From a bacterium (GTDB lineage Bacteria > Cyanobacteriota > Vampirovibrionia > Gastranaerophilales > Gastranaerophilaceae), in the NCBI GenBank assembly GCA_017405375.1, contig JAFRAO010000004.1:24472-88471 (forward strand): a DNA stretch of 64,000 bases, given 5' to 3'. The notes beneath the pieces are model-generated. The model saw only the letters and a list, made by a program, of their open reading frames with translations. It was not told the DNA's origin and ran no database searches. Positions 8,976 to 18,270 of the stretch are shown here, piece by piece. The number at the start of each line of letters is the position of its first letter. The stretch's first letter is position 1. A program made the translations under genes and the position numbers.

Positions 8976-9941
8976 TTAATGCTTTTTTAACTTTTCTGTA
9001 TATTTTCTTGCTTGTTTTTTTATAACGTCTTTTTCAGGATAATTCGGAAATTTTATTATTAAATCTTTTAGTAATTTTAGCGCATCTTCATATCTTCCGG
9101 TTTTTTCGTATGCATAAGCTAAATTTGAATATATTTTAGGTTCCGTTTTGCTGTTGATTTTAAATGCTTTTTCATAATAAGTTATACTCCTTTTGTAGTC
9201 TTCACAACAGTAGTATATAAGTCCCATTTGGTTATTTGCATTAAATGAATTTGGTTCTTCAACCAATGCTTTTTGACAATACAAAATCGCATTATCCCAA
9301 TCGCCTTTTTTGCTGTATTCAAGTGATATTGTTATTAGTATGGCAAAATTATGTGGAAAAATTTCAAATAATTTAAGATATATTTCAAACGATTTATCTA
9401 AAAGTGCTCTGTTTTTGACTTTTGGAGCAACTTCTTCTATCTCTTTTGCAATGTCATAGGCTAAAATTTTATCATATTTCAAATCTGAAAATATTTTGTC
9501 GATAAATTTATACAATTCATCCGTTTTTTGGGCGTAAATATATGATTGAGTTATGGCTTTTACAGTCAGTTTATCAGGTTTAATTTCAAAACTTTCATGA
9601 AAATATTTACAAGCATCATCGTATTCTTTGTAATCAAAATGAATTAGAGCTATATTATACAGACTGCTTTGGTCATTTGGAAATTCTTTCAAAAATAATT
9701 CATAGCATTTTTTTGCATTATCAGCATCATTTATTTGTTGATAAGCAAGCGCAAGATTGTAATTTGCATAATTCTGCGCGTTACTCTGTTCTAATGCCAA
9801 TTTAAATGCTTTGATTGCAAGAGTGTACTCTTTTTTTTCATACAATTCCAACCCCTTGGAAAAATATGCATCAAATGTTGACATTTTTTCTCGAATACTT
9901 TTTAATGTTTTTTTGATATTTTCAATCGGTGAATGTTCCAT
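8976..9941 (-). CDS. Tetratricopeptide-repeat protein
   Basis: 321 residues made mostly of TPR units. Recognisable repeats start at about residue 28 (FSKGLELYEKKEYTLAIKAF), 62 (NYNLALAYQQINDADNAKKC), 96 (NIALIHFDYKEYDDACKYF), and again at ~200-300 (NNQMGLIYYCCEDYKRSI and NLAYAYEKTGRYEDALKLL). No signal peptide or membrane helix, so it is probably a cytosolic scaffold; partner unknown. No Shine-Dalgarno precedes the ATG at 9941, and TATAAT-like sequence lies only a few bases upstream, so either the mRNA is leaderless or the internal Met at codon 20 is the start. Divergent from ruvA with a 56-base gap. Confidence 0.8.
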   Translation of the reverse strand: MEHSPIENIKKTLKSIREKMSTFDAYFSKGLELYEKKEYTLAIKAFKLALEQSNAQNYANYNLALAYQQINDADNAKKCYELFLKEFPNDQSSLYNIALIHFDYKEYDDACKYFHESFEIKPDKLTVKAITQSYIYAQKTDELYKFIDKIFSDLKYDKILAYDIAKEIEEVAPKVKNRALLDKSFEIYLKLFEIFPHNFAILITISLEYSKKGDWDNAILYCQKALVEEPNSFNANNQMGLIYYCCEDYKRSITYYEKAFKINSKTEPKIYSNLAYAYEKTGRYEDALKLLKDLIIKFPNYPEKDVIKKQARKYTEKLKKH

Positions 9942-9997
9942 ATATTATATTGTAGTATAATATATTATAAAATGGAATATTATTTGGAAATTATAAA

Positions 9998-10603
9998 ATG
10001 TTTGACTATATAAAAGGACAATTAACATCAAAATCTAAAAATTTTAAAGCAAATTGTTTTACTGTGGAAAATTCAGGAATTGGTTATTTATTAGAAGTTT
10101 CTGACACAGATTATGATAAGAAAAATATTAATGATGAAATTAAGATTTATACCGTTTTGATTCACAAAGAAGATTCCATGTCATTGTGCGGTTTTTTATG
10201 CAAAGAAGCAAGAGATATTTTTAATGTATTAACTTCTGTATCAGGTATAGGTTCAAAAATGGCTTTAGGCTTGCTTGGTGAATTTGATGTAAGTGATTTG
10301 ATTTATGCCGTAGTTAATGAAAATGCAAAAGAATTAACAAAAGCAAAGGGAGTGGGTATTAAATTAGCACAAAAAATAATTTTAGAGCTTAAAGATAAAT
10401 TTATTTCTTTCGGTTCTAACATAAATATAGATAGTAATATTCAAATTTCATCAGATGCTGAAGATATACAAAATATATTAGTTTCGCTTGGATATGAGCA
10501 AAATGAAATAAATAAAGCAATAAATAAGGTTCTTGAGCAGGGAGTTAAGCTATCAGATAATGAGGAATTTTTACGTAAAGCGTTGCAGTATCTTTCAGCT
10601 TAA
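9998..10603 (+). CDS. ruvA: Holliday junction branch migration protein RuvA
   Basis: 201 residues, usual length. RuvA binds four-way junctions and loads the RuvB motor. The N-terminal OB-like domain begins MFDYIKGQL and includes GIGYLLEVS. The two helix-hairpin-helix motifs are VSGIGSKMALGLL and AKGVGIKLAQKIILELKDK. The C-terminal domain III that contacts RuvB ends the protein (DIQNILVSLGYEQNEINKAI). ruvB and ruvC are not adjacent. TATAAT at 9956-9961 is a possible -10, without a good -35. Confidence 0.93.
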   Translation: MFDYIKGQLTSKSKNFKANCFTVENSGIGYLLEVSDTDYDKKNINDEIKIYTVLIHKEDSMSLCGFLCKEARDIFNVLTSVSGIGSKMALGLLGEFDVSDLIYAVVNENAKELTKAKGVGIKLAQKIILELKDKFISFGSNINIDSNIQISSDAEDIQNILVSLGYEQNEINKAINKVLEQGVKLSDNEEFLRKALQYLSA

Positions 10604-10701
10604 AAGAATGTAAATTTTTGTTACAACATGCAAAAAAAATAGCAAAAAATTATCTTTACGAATCTTGTAAGACATGTAGATTTGTAGAATAGGTATTTTA
10701 A

Positions 10702-12339
10702 ATGAATATTAATCCAGTGTCAAGTCCGGTTGCACCAAAGACAACCCGTACAAGTATTTTTTATGTGAATGATTTGCATCGTTGTACTCCAAAAATGGAA
10801 AAAATTTACAATGCATCCAAAGCTTTTGATAGTTTTATTCCTTCGTACAAGGTCGATAAATTAAAACTTTCTTCCGGTGATACAATGCTTGGGCAAGATG
10901 AAGATAAAAATTCTGTTGCAGCGATGTTTTTAGATTTAATCGGAGTTACGGCTACAGCTTTAGGTAATCACGAATGTGATAGCAAACCGGAAGAATTATA
11001 TAAATTGACAAAGGATAAAAAATATAAAATTTTAGGATTAAACGTAAATATTGATAAGAAGAATCCGCTTAGCAATCGTATAGAAAAATCATATATCGAA
11101 GAGAAAAATGGAACTAAATATGGTATTATAGGCTTGTTGCCGATTGATTTGTTCCATATTTTAAATAACAAAAATGAATATGAATCATTTAAAATAGATG
11201 ATTTTGATAAGACGATAAAAGATGTACAATCAGAAATTGATAAATTCCAAAAACAAGGTGTGGATAAAGTTATTGTTTTATCTCATGTAGGTAATAAATT
11301 AGAAAAACGTTTAGCTAAAGAAACTTCAGGAATTGATGTTATTTTGGGCGGACATTCACATGAACTTATTAAGGGCATAGAAAAAGGTAAAAATTTACTT
11401 TACGGCAAAGACGGCAATCCCGTAATTATTACACAAGCGGGAAAAGATGCTGACCATTTTGGAGTATTGGATATTGAATTTAATGATAAAGGTGTTATCA
11501 CTAAGGCAAGGAATAGTGTAAATAATACTAAAGATTACCAAAGCAATATGATTATGTCTTATTTGGAAGACCGATTTATTGGCAAATCTGAAGTAATTGG
11601 TTTGGCTAATATAGTTGACGATGAGCCGGAAAATAAATTGGTTGCAGAAAATCCGCATGCTAATTTTGTGGCAGATGCAATGAGATATTATACAAATTCT
11701 GATATTGCATTGTTGGGTTCTGCAAATTTGAGAAACAAATTTGATAACGGAAATATTACATCAAGGCTTGTAGAAAGTATTGTTCCGTTTAAAAATGATA
11801 TGTATGTTGTAAAATACAGCGAAAAAGCATTAGTTGACGCTCTTAAACACGGTGCAAAATCAATAACGGAACACTCAACTAAACCCGGATTTTTGCAAGT
11901 TTCAGGATTGAATTACAAACTTAACAAGAAAGGTGAATTGCTTTCAGTTGATTTTGTAGATAAAGATGGTAATAAACACCCGTTAAATATAAAAAATCCA
12001 AGTAATGATAAAAAATTCAACGTTGCGATAGACGGATTTTATGCTAAGCAGGGCGGAGATAAATATTATATGTTAAAAACAAATGATTCTGATATTGTTA
12101 GCTTTTATAAAGGAAAATCAAGCTTTGATGATAAAGGAAAATTTAAAAATGAAATTACTCCGGCTGAGAAAACAAAATTGGTAAATAAAGCTACGTTGGA
12201 AGTTAAAAATAAATCAGAAGAAAAAACTACGTTGGCAGATAAAGACAGAATGGTAAAAGAATATATCAAAAAAGCGTTTGCTGATAAAGGAAAAGAAGTT
12301 CAAATTAAATGCGATAAAAGAATACAGGTAGTTGATTAA
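10702..12339 (+). CDS. 5'-nucleotidase-like metallophosphoesterase without signal peptide
   Basis: 545 residues of the UshA/5'-nucleotidase family, which hydrolyses nucleotides or related phosphoesters with two metal ions. Metal-site motifs are YVNDLHR (usually D-x-H), SSGDTMLGQ, ALGNHECD, LSHVGN and GGHSHE. The C-terminal nucleotide-binding domain follows (from ~residue 300, with VADAMRYYTNSDIALLGSANLR). Family members are normally exported with a signal peptide. This one begins MNINPVSSPVAPKTTRTS, short and Ser/Pro-rich with no hydrophobic core, so it is cytosolic or exported by another route. The last ~60 residues are a Lys/Glu-rich tail. Start chosen as the first ATG in frame; it has only a weak purine tract upstream. 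Confidence 0.85.
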   Translation: MNINPVSSPVAPKTTRTSIFYVNDLHRCTPKMEKIYNASKAFDSFIPSYKVDKLKLSSGDTMLGQDEDKNSVAAMFLDLIGVTATALGNHECDSKPEELYKLTKDKKYKILGLNVNIDKKNPLSNRIEKSYIEEKNGTKYGIIGLLPIDLFHILNNKNEYESFKIDDFDKTIKDVQSEIDKFQKQGVDKVIVLSHVGNKLEKRLAKETSGIDVILGGHSHELIKGIEKGKNLLYGKDGNPVIITQAGKDADHFGVLDIEFNDKGVITKARNSVNNTKDYQSNMIMSYLEDRFIGKSEVIGLANIVDDEPENKLVAENPHANFVADAMRYYTNSDIALLGSANLRNKFDNGNITSRLVESIVPFKNDMYVVKYSEKALVDALKHGAKSITEHSTKPGFLQVSGLNYKLNKKGELLSVDFVDKDGNKHPLNIKNPSNDKKFNVAIDGFYAKQGGDKYYMLKTNDSDIVSFYKGKSSFDDKGKFKNEITPAEKTKLVNKATLEVKNKSEEKTTLADKDRMVKEYIKKAFADKGKEVQIKCDKRIQVVD

Positions 12340-12411
12340 ATTTATCGATTAATATTTTTATAAATGATAATTAGTAACATAAATTGGATTCAATAATTGA
12401 AAACTAACCAC

Positions 12412-12439
12412 TTGCAAAAATAGTTTTTTTTGTTAGAAT
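12412..12439 (+). promoter_or_regulatory. Putative sigma-70 promoter for tRNA-Arg
   Basis: TTGCAA at 12412-12417 and TAGAAT at 12434-12439 are 16 bases apart, upstream of the tRNA with a leader of about 100 nt. No other plus-strand gene would use it. Confidence 0.4.
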
Positions 12440-12544
12440 GTTTATATCCTTCAAGGGTATTTTACATAATGGAATAAGGTAATTAAATAACTTGTTCGTT
12501 GGTAAAGTGATAATTGAAACTTGAAAACTTCATATATAAAATGT

Positions 12545-12618
12545 GCGCGTGTAGCCCAGCTGGATAGAGCGTCTGGCTACGAACCAGGAGGTCGCGAGTT
12601 CGAATCTTGCCACGCGCA
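12545..12618 (+). tRNA. tRNA-Arg (anticodon ACG)
   Basis: 74 nt. Acceptor arms GCGCGTG (12545-12551) and CACGCGC (12611-12617) pair perfectly, with discriminator A at 12618. TAGCCCAG D-arm, anticodon loop CTACGAA with ACG at 12579-12581, and T-loop TTCGAATC are all present. CCA is not encoded. A34 would be modified to inosine to read CGN codons. Confidence 0.96.
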
Positions 12619-12750
12619 TTCTTGTATGAAGTATAATTTTGTCTTTTATATAGTTTTAGTGGTTATTTTAAAAGTTTATTGTAATAAGATTTGTATATTT
12701 TATAAAAATAAGAAATAATCAAATTTTAATATTTTGAGAAAGGTAGAGAA

Positions 12751-13200
12751 ATGGCAGAATATTTAATCTTAGCGGAAACAGTACTTTTTAAAAATGAAAA
12801 ATTAACTTGTATTAATATTTATGATAAATTTACAACAGTTGCTATGCCTGCAGAATTTGGTTTTGATATGGCTATTATGTGCGGTCCAAAATGGAGTGTA
12901 GGTGATCATAAATTATCTGTAAAGGCCAAGGCAAGTAACGGTAAAGAAATTAACCTTGGTGAAGCTATTGTTAAAATTCCGCATGAAGATTTTATTTATA
13001 ATGCATTTTTGAATAATATTAAAATTACAATGGATTATAGTGTAAGAGATTTGACTTTCTACGTTTATGATAATGATAAAGAAATTATTGCAAGAAGGTA
13101 TCCTGTAATTCCGATGTTGGTGCCTCAACAACAAAATGAAAATGCAGAAAATAAAAATAAAGCAAATTCTGATAAAAAATCTACAAAAGCATCTAAGTAA
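12751..13200 (+). CDS. Conserved hypothetical protein (DUF6941-like)
   Basis: 149 residues. The first ~115 form an alternating beta pattern beginning AEYLILAETVLFKNEKLTC followed by NIYDKFTTVAMPA. This resembles a family of small proteins I associate with DUF6941, whose members start with a 'cd...-G-K-l-n-i-i-g-i-f-d' strand; the match is from memory and not certain. The final 30 residues are a Lys/Asn/Ser tail. No signal or membrane segment. A GAAAGG tract lies about ten bases before the ATG. It sits alone between tRNA-Arg and a terminator; function unknown. Confidence 0.65.
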   Translation: MAEYLILAETVLFKNEKLTCINIYDKFTTVAMPAEFGFDMAIMCGPKWSVGDHKLSVKAKASNGKEINLGEAIVKIPHEDFIYNAFLNNIKITMDYSVRDLTFYVYDNDKEIIARRYPVIPMLVPQQQNENAENKNKANSDKKSTKASK

Positions 13201-13226
13201 TAAATACAAAAAATAAATATAATTGT

Positions 13227-13263
13227 AATAAAAGAAATGAATAAAATTTTCATTTCTTTTATT
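13227..13263 (+). terminator. Intrinsic terminator
   Basis: Arms 13227-13240 and 13250-13263 are perfect 14-bp inverted copies (AATAAAAGAAATGA and its complement) around a nine-base loop, with T-rich sequence after. It ends the 12751 gene and may also serve the opposite-strand gene at 13293. Confidence 0.7.
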
Positions 13264-13292
13264 TTATCTTTTTGATTTCTTTTTGGCTATAA

Positions 13293-14543
13293 TTATGCTT
13301 GAATATCTGTTTGAGGTTTTTGAGCAGGTGCTTGGGCTTTCTTTCTTGCATCTTCTATATCTTTTTTCCCGGCTTTTTTTCCGTCTTCATCTGCTTGCGC
13401 TTTTTTCTCATCTTTTTGTTTTTCTTCCAATTTCTTTATTTGTTTATCGAGTTCTTCAATTTTTTCTTTTAATTCTTTTCTACGTTCTTCAAGTTTTTTA
13501 GCTGACAATTCTAATTCATCTTTTTTATTGCTTGCTTCTGTAGCTGCTTTTTCCGCACTTGTTTTTTGTGATTGCGCTTTTTCCTTTTGTTTTGTTTTGT
13601 TGTCAACAGCTTTTTCTATTGCTTTTTCGCTATCTACGTATTTTTTTAATTCGTCCAAGTTTGCTTGTTTTCTGCTTTCTGCTTTTTTTCTTCTTATTTT
13701 TAAATCTTCTTTTAGTCCTTCTAATTGTTTTATTAAGGCTTCTTTATTATTCTGTTGCTTTTTAATTTCATCTCGTCTGGTTTCCAAAGCCTTTGTATCT
13801 TCTCCATGTGCTTTTGCTCTACTTATTTCTGCATCTAATTGGGTAAGAGTATTTTGACATAATTTTATGCTATCTTGAGCACTTTGTTCTTGTCCTTCAA
13901 CTTGAGTTGTTTGTTGGTCTGTTGCTTGGATTTCACCATCAGCTGCTGTAACTCCTTGTTCAGTAGCAGCTTTACCCTGCTCAATAGCACCTTTGCTTTC
14001 TTTACATTGTTTTATATCAGCATCAATATCTTCTGTCATCTTGTCGTATGATGCTATTTCAACATTTATATTACTAACTGTTTCTGTTATAAGAGACATC
14101 TCTTCCCTCAATTTTTCAGAATTATTTAAACGGTCCAATTCGTGTTGGTATCTACCTCTTTCTTCTCTTAATTCAGTTATCTGATCAGATGTTGATTTAG
14201 GAATACCGGTGGCTGCGCCTGAAGCACCACTACTGCCAAATGCAGCTTTACAAGCAGTAACAAGTCCGCCTAATGAAGCAAGACAACCTGAAATTCCGCT
14301 ACATAATTCTAATGCTTTTTTATTAGATTCATCTTTTGCATCATCTTTAAGCTCTTTTGAAACTCTATCCGCCAAACTTCTTAAATCACTTGAAGATGGG
14401 GTATTTGAAGAACAACTAAATATACTTGTATTAAGAGATAATGAACTTGATGAGCCACTTGTCCTTGCATTGTTTCTTTCAATCCCATTTTTTATCCAAG
14501 ATGCATCCACTTTATGATTTGATTTATTATTATCTACTGCCAT
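13293..14543 (-). CDS. Long coiled-coil protein, unknown function
   Basis: 416 residues, not recognised. Residues 1-80 are Ser/Asn-rich. Residues ~80-112 hold a Gly/Ala/Cys-rich hydrophobic patch (CSGISGCLASLGGLVTACKA) too polar for a standard membrane helix. From ~120 to the end it is a continuous coiled coil dense in Lys, Glu and Gln. No signal peptide. AAGGAG lies eight bases before the ATG. A Ser/Asn head, a Gly/Ala patch and a long coiled coil are reminiscent of proteins secreted by type III-like systems, and the organism has a flagellar export apparatus, but that is only suggestive. It shares style, not clear sequence, with the 46256-48331 protein. Confidence 0.75.
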   Translation of the reverse strand: MAVDNNKSNHKVDASWIKNGIERNNARTSGSSSSLSLNTSIFSCSSNTPSSSDLRSLADRVSKELKDDAKDESNKKALELCSGISGCLASLGGLVTACKAAFGSSGASGAATGIPKSTSDQITELREERGRYQHELDRLNNSEKLREEMSLITETVSNINVEIASYDKMTEDIDADIKQCKESKGAIEQGKAATEQGVTAADGEIQATDQQTTQVEGQEQSAQDSIKLCQNTLTQLDAEISRAKAHGEDTKALETRRDEIKKQQNNKEALIKQLEGLKEDLKIRRKKAESRKQANLDELKKYVDSEKAIEKAVDNKTKQKEKAQSQKTSAEKAATEASNKKDELELSAKKLEERRKELKEKIEELDKQIKKLEEKQKDEKKAQADEDGKKAGKKDIEDARKKAQAPAQKPQTDIQA

Positions 14544-14645
14544 ATCCGTTGCTCCTTGCTATAAACTTATTATAGTTATCGGATAATTTCATAAAATATT
14601 TAATTTTTATGAGCAAATTGTAAACATATGTTAAAATTAATTTGT

Positions 14646-16217
14646 TTATTTTTTGTTTAATGTATTTATTTTGTTACAAAAATCATTTACGCTTAACTCT
14701 TTTCCTGAAATAATACGTAAAATTTCATCATCATCTTTTGAACTTCCGTACCTAAATAAATTTTTGTTTAAAAATTCTGCAGTAGTCTGGTTTTTTGTTA
14801 ATTCTCCAAGAGTATTTTGTAAAGCGCTATAAAGCTGTTCTTTAATTAGTGTTGCCCTAAAATAATTCTGATAATATGCAGGGTGAGAAATATAATGCGG
14901 AATTGTGGCCCATTCATTATTTATTTCATCATTTTTTGTATAACCTTTGTACTTGACGTTTAATTCACTCCATAATTGCTTTAAATTTTGATTAGGATTT
15001 TTATACATTTCTCTCTCAAAATTTATTATAACCATACTTGCATTAATAAATTTCACCGAATCTTCAATTAAAAAGTTTTTGTATTTATCGAAAATATCAT
15101 CAGGTAATTTGTTATCCATAAAATTTTCAAGACGAAGTAAATCACCCATCATCATCGCAACTGCTTCTGTCATCGTGCAAGTCGAATCTTTATCCAAATA
15201 TGGCAAATTTATATCTGTATTGATTGTGAAAACAGAATGTCCGAGTTCGTGTAACAAAGTAATTACAGAAGTTGCGTTTCCAACCAAATTAGCTAAAATA
15301 CGACTGTCTTTACCTGCTTTTATAGGAAATGAAAAACCATGAGTATTTTTATTTTTTCTTGGAAATAAATCCAACGTAACAGGCAGTTTATCTATATCAT
15401 AGCCCATTTTTAAATATGCTGTTTTGCAAATTTTAATAACATCTTCTACTGAATTTATTCTGGCATTAACTTCTTTATCCGGGTTATCTCCGGTTAAATA
15501 TCCGAAATGATAATTTTTCAAATCTTTTATTGAAATATTAAATATCGAAGCCAAATCTTTTTTGTTTTTGTTAATTACAAACTCTCTTACTTTTGTTACT
15601 TCATTACTAACTTTTTCAATCAATTTGTTTAATCTGTCCCAATTTATATCAAATTCTTCCTCTAGTTGGTAATCAAAATAGTTATCATATCCTTTTTTAA
15701 CGGCTAAATCGTTTCGTAATTTTACTAATGCTATTAAATCATCTGCAATTTCATCACCTGCGGAAACTTTTGCCAAATATGCTTTTTGCCTTAATTCTTG
15801 ATTTTTTTCTGTGAGTAAAATATTTGTTAAAGTAGCTTTTGATACAGGTTCTCCGTCTATTTTTGATATATGTGAATTGCTTATTTGAGAAACTTCATTT
15901 TCTTTTTCATTTATCTTTTGTATTTCATCTTGAAATTCAATTCCATCACCGAATTCACGAATTAATCTTTTAAAGTGTTTTTTTAAATGATTATCCGAAA
16001 CTCCGCCATTATCGGATATTTGTTTTAATTTGCCATAAACTTCATTATTGTTATAAAATTCCAAATATTTGTTTTGGGCTTCATTCATTTTTTGTAAATT
16101 TTCTTGAGTGCTATTGGTATAAAAATTCCAACTCGCCAATTCTACATCACAAGTAACTTGTTCAATTCCTTCTGAAATACTATCTCTTAACGCTATAAAC
16201 TCTTTATCTGAATTCAT
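14646..16217 (-). CDS. Zinc oligopeptidase of the M2/M3 (gluzincin) type
   Basis: 523 residues. The zinc motif HELGH lies at about residue 321, with a downstream Glu in TMTEAVAMMMGDL as third ligand. Near the C-terminus IPHYISHPAYYQNYFRATLI carries the His/Tyr substrate-binding cluster that M2 (ACE-like) and M3 (oligoendopeptidase) enzymes share. The N-terminal helical lobe with YDNYFDYQLEEEFDI also fits. No signal peptide, so it is probably a cytosolic enzyme degrading short peptides. The spacing around HELGH does not let me separate M2 from M3. Monocistronic; divergent from rplS. Confidence 0.8.
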   Translation of the reverse strand: MNSDKEFIALRDSISEGIEQVTCDVELASWNFYTNSTQENLQKMNEAQNKYLEFYNNNEVYGKLKQISDNGGVSDNHLKKHFKRLIREFGDGIEFQDEIQKINEKENEVSQISNSHISKIDGEPVSKATLTNILLTEKNQELRQKAYLAKVSAGDEIADDLIALVKLRNDLAVKKGYDNYFDYQLEEEFDINWDRLNKLIEKVSNEVTKVREFVINKNKKDLASIFNISIKDLKNYHFGYLTGDNPDKEVNARINSVEDVIKICKTAYLKMGYDIDKLPVTLDLFPRKNKNTHGFSFPIKAGKDSRILANLVGNATSVITLLHELGHSVFTINTDINLPYLDKDSTCTMTEAVAMMMGDLLRLENFMDNKLPDDIFDKYKNFLIEDSVKFINASMVIINFEREMYKNPNQNLKQLWSELNVKYKGYTKNDEINNEWATIPHYISHPAYYQNYFRATLIKEQLYSALQNTLGELTKNQTTAEFLNKNLFRYGSSKDDDEILRIISGKELSVNDFCNKINTLNKK

Positions 16218-16313
16218 AAAACCTCTTTAAAATAATTAACTCGATTATTAATTTTAGCATGCTATTATTAAAAAAAATACATCTAAAATAATTAAAAAAT
16301 ATTAATGTAGTAC

Positions 16314-16342
16314 TTGAATTTAGATTTTGTTTCAAATATGAT
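16314..16342 (+). promoter_or_regulatory. Putative sigma-70 promoter for rplS operon
   Basis: TTGAAT (16314-16319) and TATGAT (16337-16342) are separated by exactly 17 bases. Predicted transcription start is near 16349, giving a leader of about 70 nt to rplS. Confidence 0.55.
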
Positions 16343-16346
16343 AGAT

Positions 16347-16373
16347 ATACAGATTTTATAAGTCTGTATTTTT
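16347..16373 (+). promoter_or_regulatory. Hairpin with T-run at the 5' end of the rplS leader
   Basis: 16347-16356 pairs with 16360-16369 over ten positions (one T-G wobble) around a three-base loop, then a short T-run at 16370-16373. No plus-strand gene lies upstream, so it is not an ordinary end-of-gene terminator. It starts almost exactly where the predicted transcript begins. It may be a 5' stabilising hairpin or a weak attenuator. Confidence 0.4.
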
Positions 16374-16417
16374 GTAACGAAAAATATACAAATACAATTA
16401 TATAAAGGAATGGAAAG

Positions 16418-16774
16418 ATGAAAAATCCGATTATTGAAAATTTAGAAAGTGGTTTTAAAAAAGCTGAAATACCGGAAATGAATCCAGGTGATACAGTTAA
16501 AGTATTCGTAAGAATCGTAGAAGGAAACAAAGAAAGAATCCAAGCGTTTGAAGGAACTATAATTAAAGACAGAGGTGAAGGTTTAAACAAAACTATTACT
16601 GTCAGAAAAATATTCCAAGGTATTGGTGTAGAACGTGTATTCTTGATTCATTCTCCAAGAATTGAAAAAATTCAAGTTTTAAGACGCGGTGATGTTAGAA
16701 GGGCTAAATTGTATTACTTGAGAGAACGTTCAGGTAAAGCAACTCGTATTAAGGAAAAAATTGAAAAAAGATAG
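16418..16774 (+). CDS. rplS: 50S ribosomal protein L19
   Basis: 118 residues, normal length. L19 lies at the 30S-50S interface. Recognisable core: [20 protein letters not shown], then [26 protein letters not shown] and the basic tail [30 protein letters not shown] lies just before the ATG. The last 14 bases overlap the TTG start of rbgA. This couples a large-subunit protein to a large-subunit assembly GTPase. Confidence 0.97.
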   Translation: MKNPIIENLESGFKKAEIPEMNPGDTVKVFVRIVEGNKERIQAFEGTIIKDRGEGLNKTITVRKIFQGIGVERVFLIHSPRIEKIQVLRRGDVRRAKLYYLRERSGKATRIKEKIEKR

Positions 16775-17606
16775 TCATATTCACTGGTATCCGGGGCATA
16801 TTGCCAAAGCTGAAAGACAATTAAAGGAAAAATTAAACCTTTGTGATGTTGTGATTGAAGTTTTGGATGCAAGAATTCCGTATAGCAGTATGTATAACAA
16901 TATTGAAACACTATTAGGCGGCAAACCCCGCCTAATTTTGTTAAATAAATCCGATTTGACAGACAGGCATGAATTAAATTTATTTATTGATTCAATAAAA
17001 CAGAGTTCGAATTCACCTGTTTTGGTTACTGATGCAAAAAATTCAAAAGATTTAGCGCCTATTGTAAAAAAAGTTTTAGAGCTTGCCGAACCAAGAATAC
17101 AAGCGCAAATGGCAAAAGGATTATTAAGACGTCCTGCAAGAGTTATGGTTGTTGGCATGCCAAATGTTGGTAAATCCAGTATCATAAACAAATTAACAAA
17201 ATCCTCAAAAACAAAAATAGGTGCAAAAGCAGGTGTAACTCGCCAACAACAATGGGTAAGAATTAATAAAGATTTGGATTTGTTGGATACTCCCGGAATT
17301 ATTCCTATGCGGCAAGATGATCAAGAAGCTGCAACAAAACTTGCTTTTGTAAATTCTGTTTCTGAAAATGCTTATGATAATCAGCTTGTAGCACAAGATT
17401 TGTTAAATATTCTTTCAAGTAAATATGAACCTAATTTAAAAGAGTATTACAAAACAGAAACTTTAGATTTATTGAGTATTGCAAACAGCAGAAATTGGAT
17501 TAAATCAAACGCTGAACCTGATATAGAAAGAACGGCAAGTCTTGTTTTAAAAGATTTTCGTGATGGAAAAATGGGAAGATTTATTTTAGATGAAATTAAA
17601 AATTGA
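16761..17606 (+). CDS. rbgA: Ribosome biogenesis GTPase YlqF/RbgA
   Basis: 281 residues. RbgA is a late 50S assembly GTPase. The circularly permuted motif order is clear: NKSD (G4) near residue 60, then GMPNVGKSS (G1) near 132, then DTPG (G3) near 175. The N-terminal [14 protein letters not shown] is typical of the family. The start is a TTG with AAGGA five bases upstream at 16751-16755; no ATG fits. It overlaps rplS upstream and rnhB downstream (17 bases). The rplS-rbgA-rnhB order is the same as in many Firmicutes. Confidence 0.94.
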   Translation: MKKDSHIHWYPGHIAKAERQLKEKLNLCDVVIEVLDARIPYSSMYNNIETLLGGKPRLILLNKSDLTDRHELNLFIDSIKQSSNSPVLVTDAKNSKDLAPIVKKVLELAEPRIQAQMAKGLLRRPARVMVVGMPNVGKSSIINKLTKSSKTKIGAKAGVTRQQQWVRINKDLDLLDTPGIIPMRQDDQEAATKLAFVNSVSENAYDNQLVAQDLLNILSSKYEPNLKEYYKTETLDLLSIANSRNWIKSNAEPDIERTASLVLKDFRDGKMGRFILDEIKN

Positions 17607-18231
17607 CAATCATAATCTTTTTGACTTTGATAAAAATTTTGATATAAATTATTTAATCGGAACTGACGAAGCAGGCAGAGGTCCGGCGGCAGGCGGAGTT
17701 TTTGCAGCAGCAGTTTATATCAATGATTATGAAATAGAAAAAGAATTGTCAAAATTAAACGATTCAAAAAAATTAAGTGCGAAAGTCAGAGAAGGACTTT
17801 ATGATGTAATTTTGAATAATACAATTAATGCGATTCATTGTGTAGAAGTTGCTGATATTGAAAAATATAATATATTAAACAGCTCTCTAAAAGCTATGAA
17901 ATTATCGTGTGAAGGAGTTATTTCAAAACTTGGCGATAAAATTTCAAAAGAATCTGTTTTAACGATAGTTGACGGAAATAAGTTGATTAAAAATTATGAT
18001 TATCCGCAGGAATTTATTATAAAAGGTGATTCAAAATCTGCATCAATCGCTGCTGCAAGTATTTTGGCAAAAGTTACTCGTGATAGATACATGAAAAATT
18101 TGCATGAAGAATTTCCGCAATATAACTGGGCAAAGAATGCAGGATATTTAACAAAAGAACATATAGATGCTATAAAAAAATATGGTACAACAAAATATCA
18201 CAGGCTATCATTTTTAAAAAAAATAATATAA
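17590..18231 (+). CDS. rnhB: Ribonuclease HII
   Basis: 213 residues. RNase HII removes ribonucleotides and RNA-DNA hybrids. The catalytic motif GTDEAGRGPAAGG carries the first Asp-Glu pair. IVDGN supplies another Asp, and GDSKSASIAAASILAKVTRD contains the conserved Ser/Ala-rich helix with its terminal Asp. The C-terminal YGTTKYHRLSF motif is intact. The ATG lies inside the 3' end of rbgA, so translation is coupled. Confidence 0.95.
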   Translation: MKLKIDNHNLFDFDKNFDINYLIGTDEAGRGPAAGGVFAAAVYINDYEIEKELSKLNDSKKLSAKVREGLYDVILNNTINAIHCVEVADIEKYNILNSSLKAMKLSCEGVISKLGDKISKESVLTIVDGNKLIKNYDYPQEFIIKGDSKSASIAAASILAKVTRDRYMKNLHEEFPQYNWAKNAGYLTKEHIDAIKKYGTTKYHRLSFLKKII

Positions 18232-18270
18232 TTCTGCTTGTTAAAATATTTGTAATATAATTATAATGGT

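Noticed and set aside
12521..12718. A 65-codon open frame over tRNA-Arg
   Set aside because: It contains the whole tRNA; the encoded peptide is the familiar artefact of translating a tRNA gene.
13528..13857. Hydrophobic plus-strand frames opposite the 13.3-kb coiled coil
   Set aside because: They are the complement of Lys/Glu codons and would make implausible all-hydrophobic proteins.
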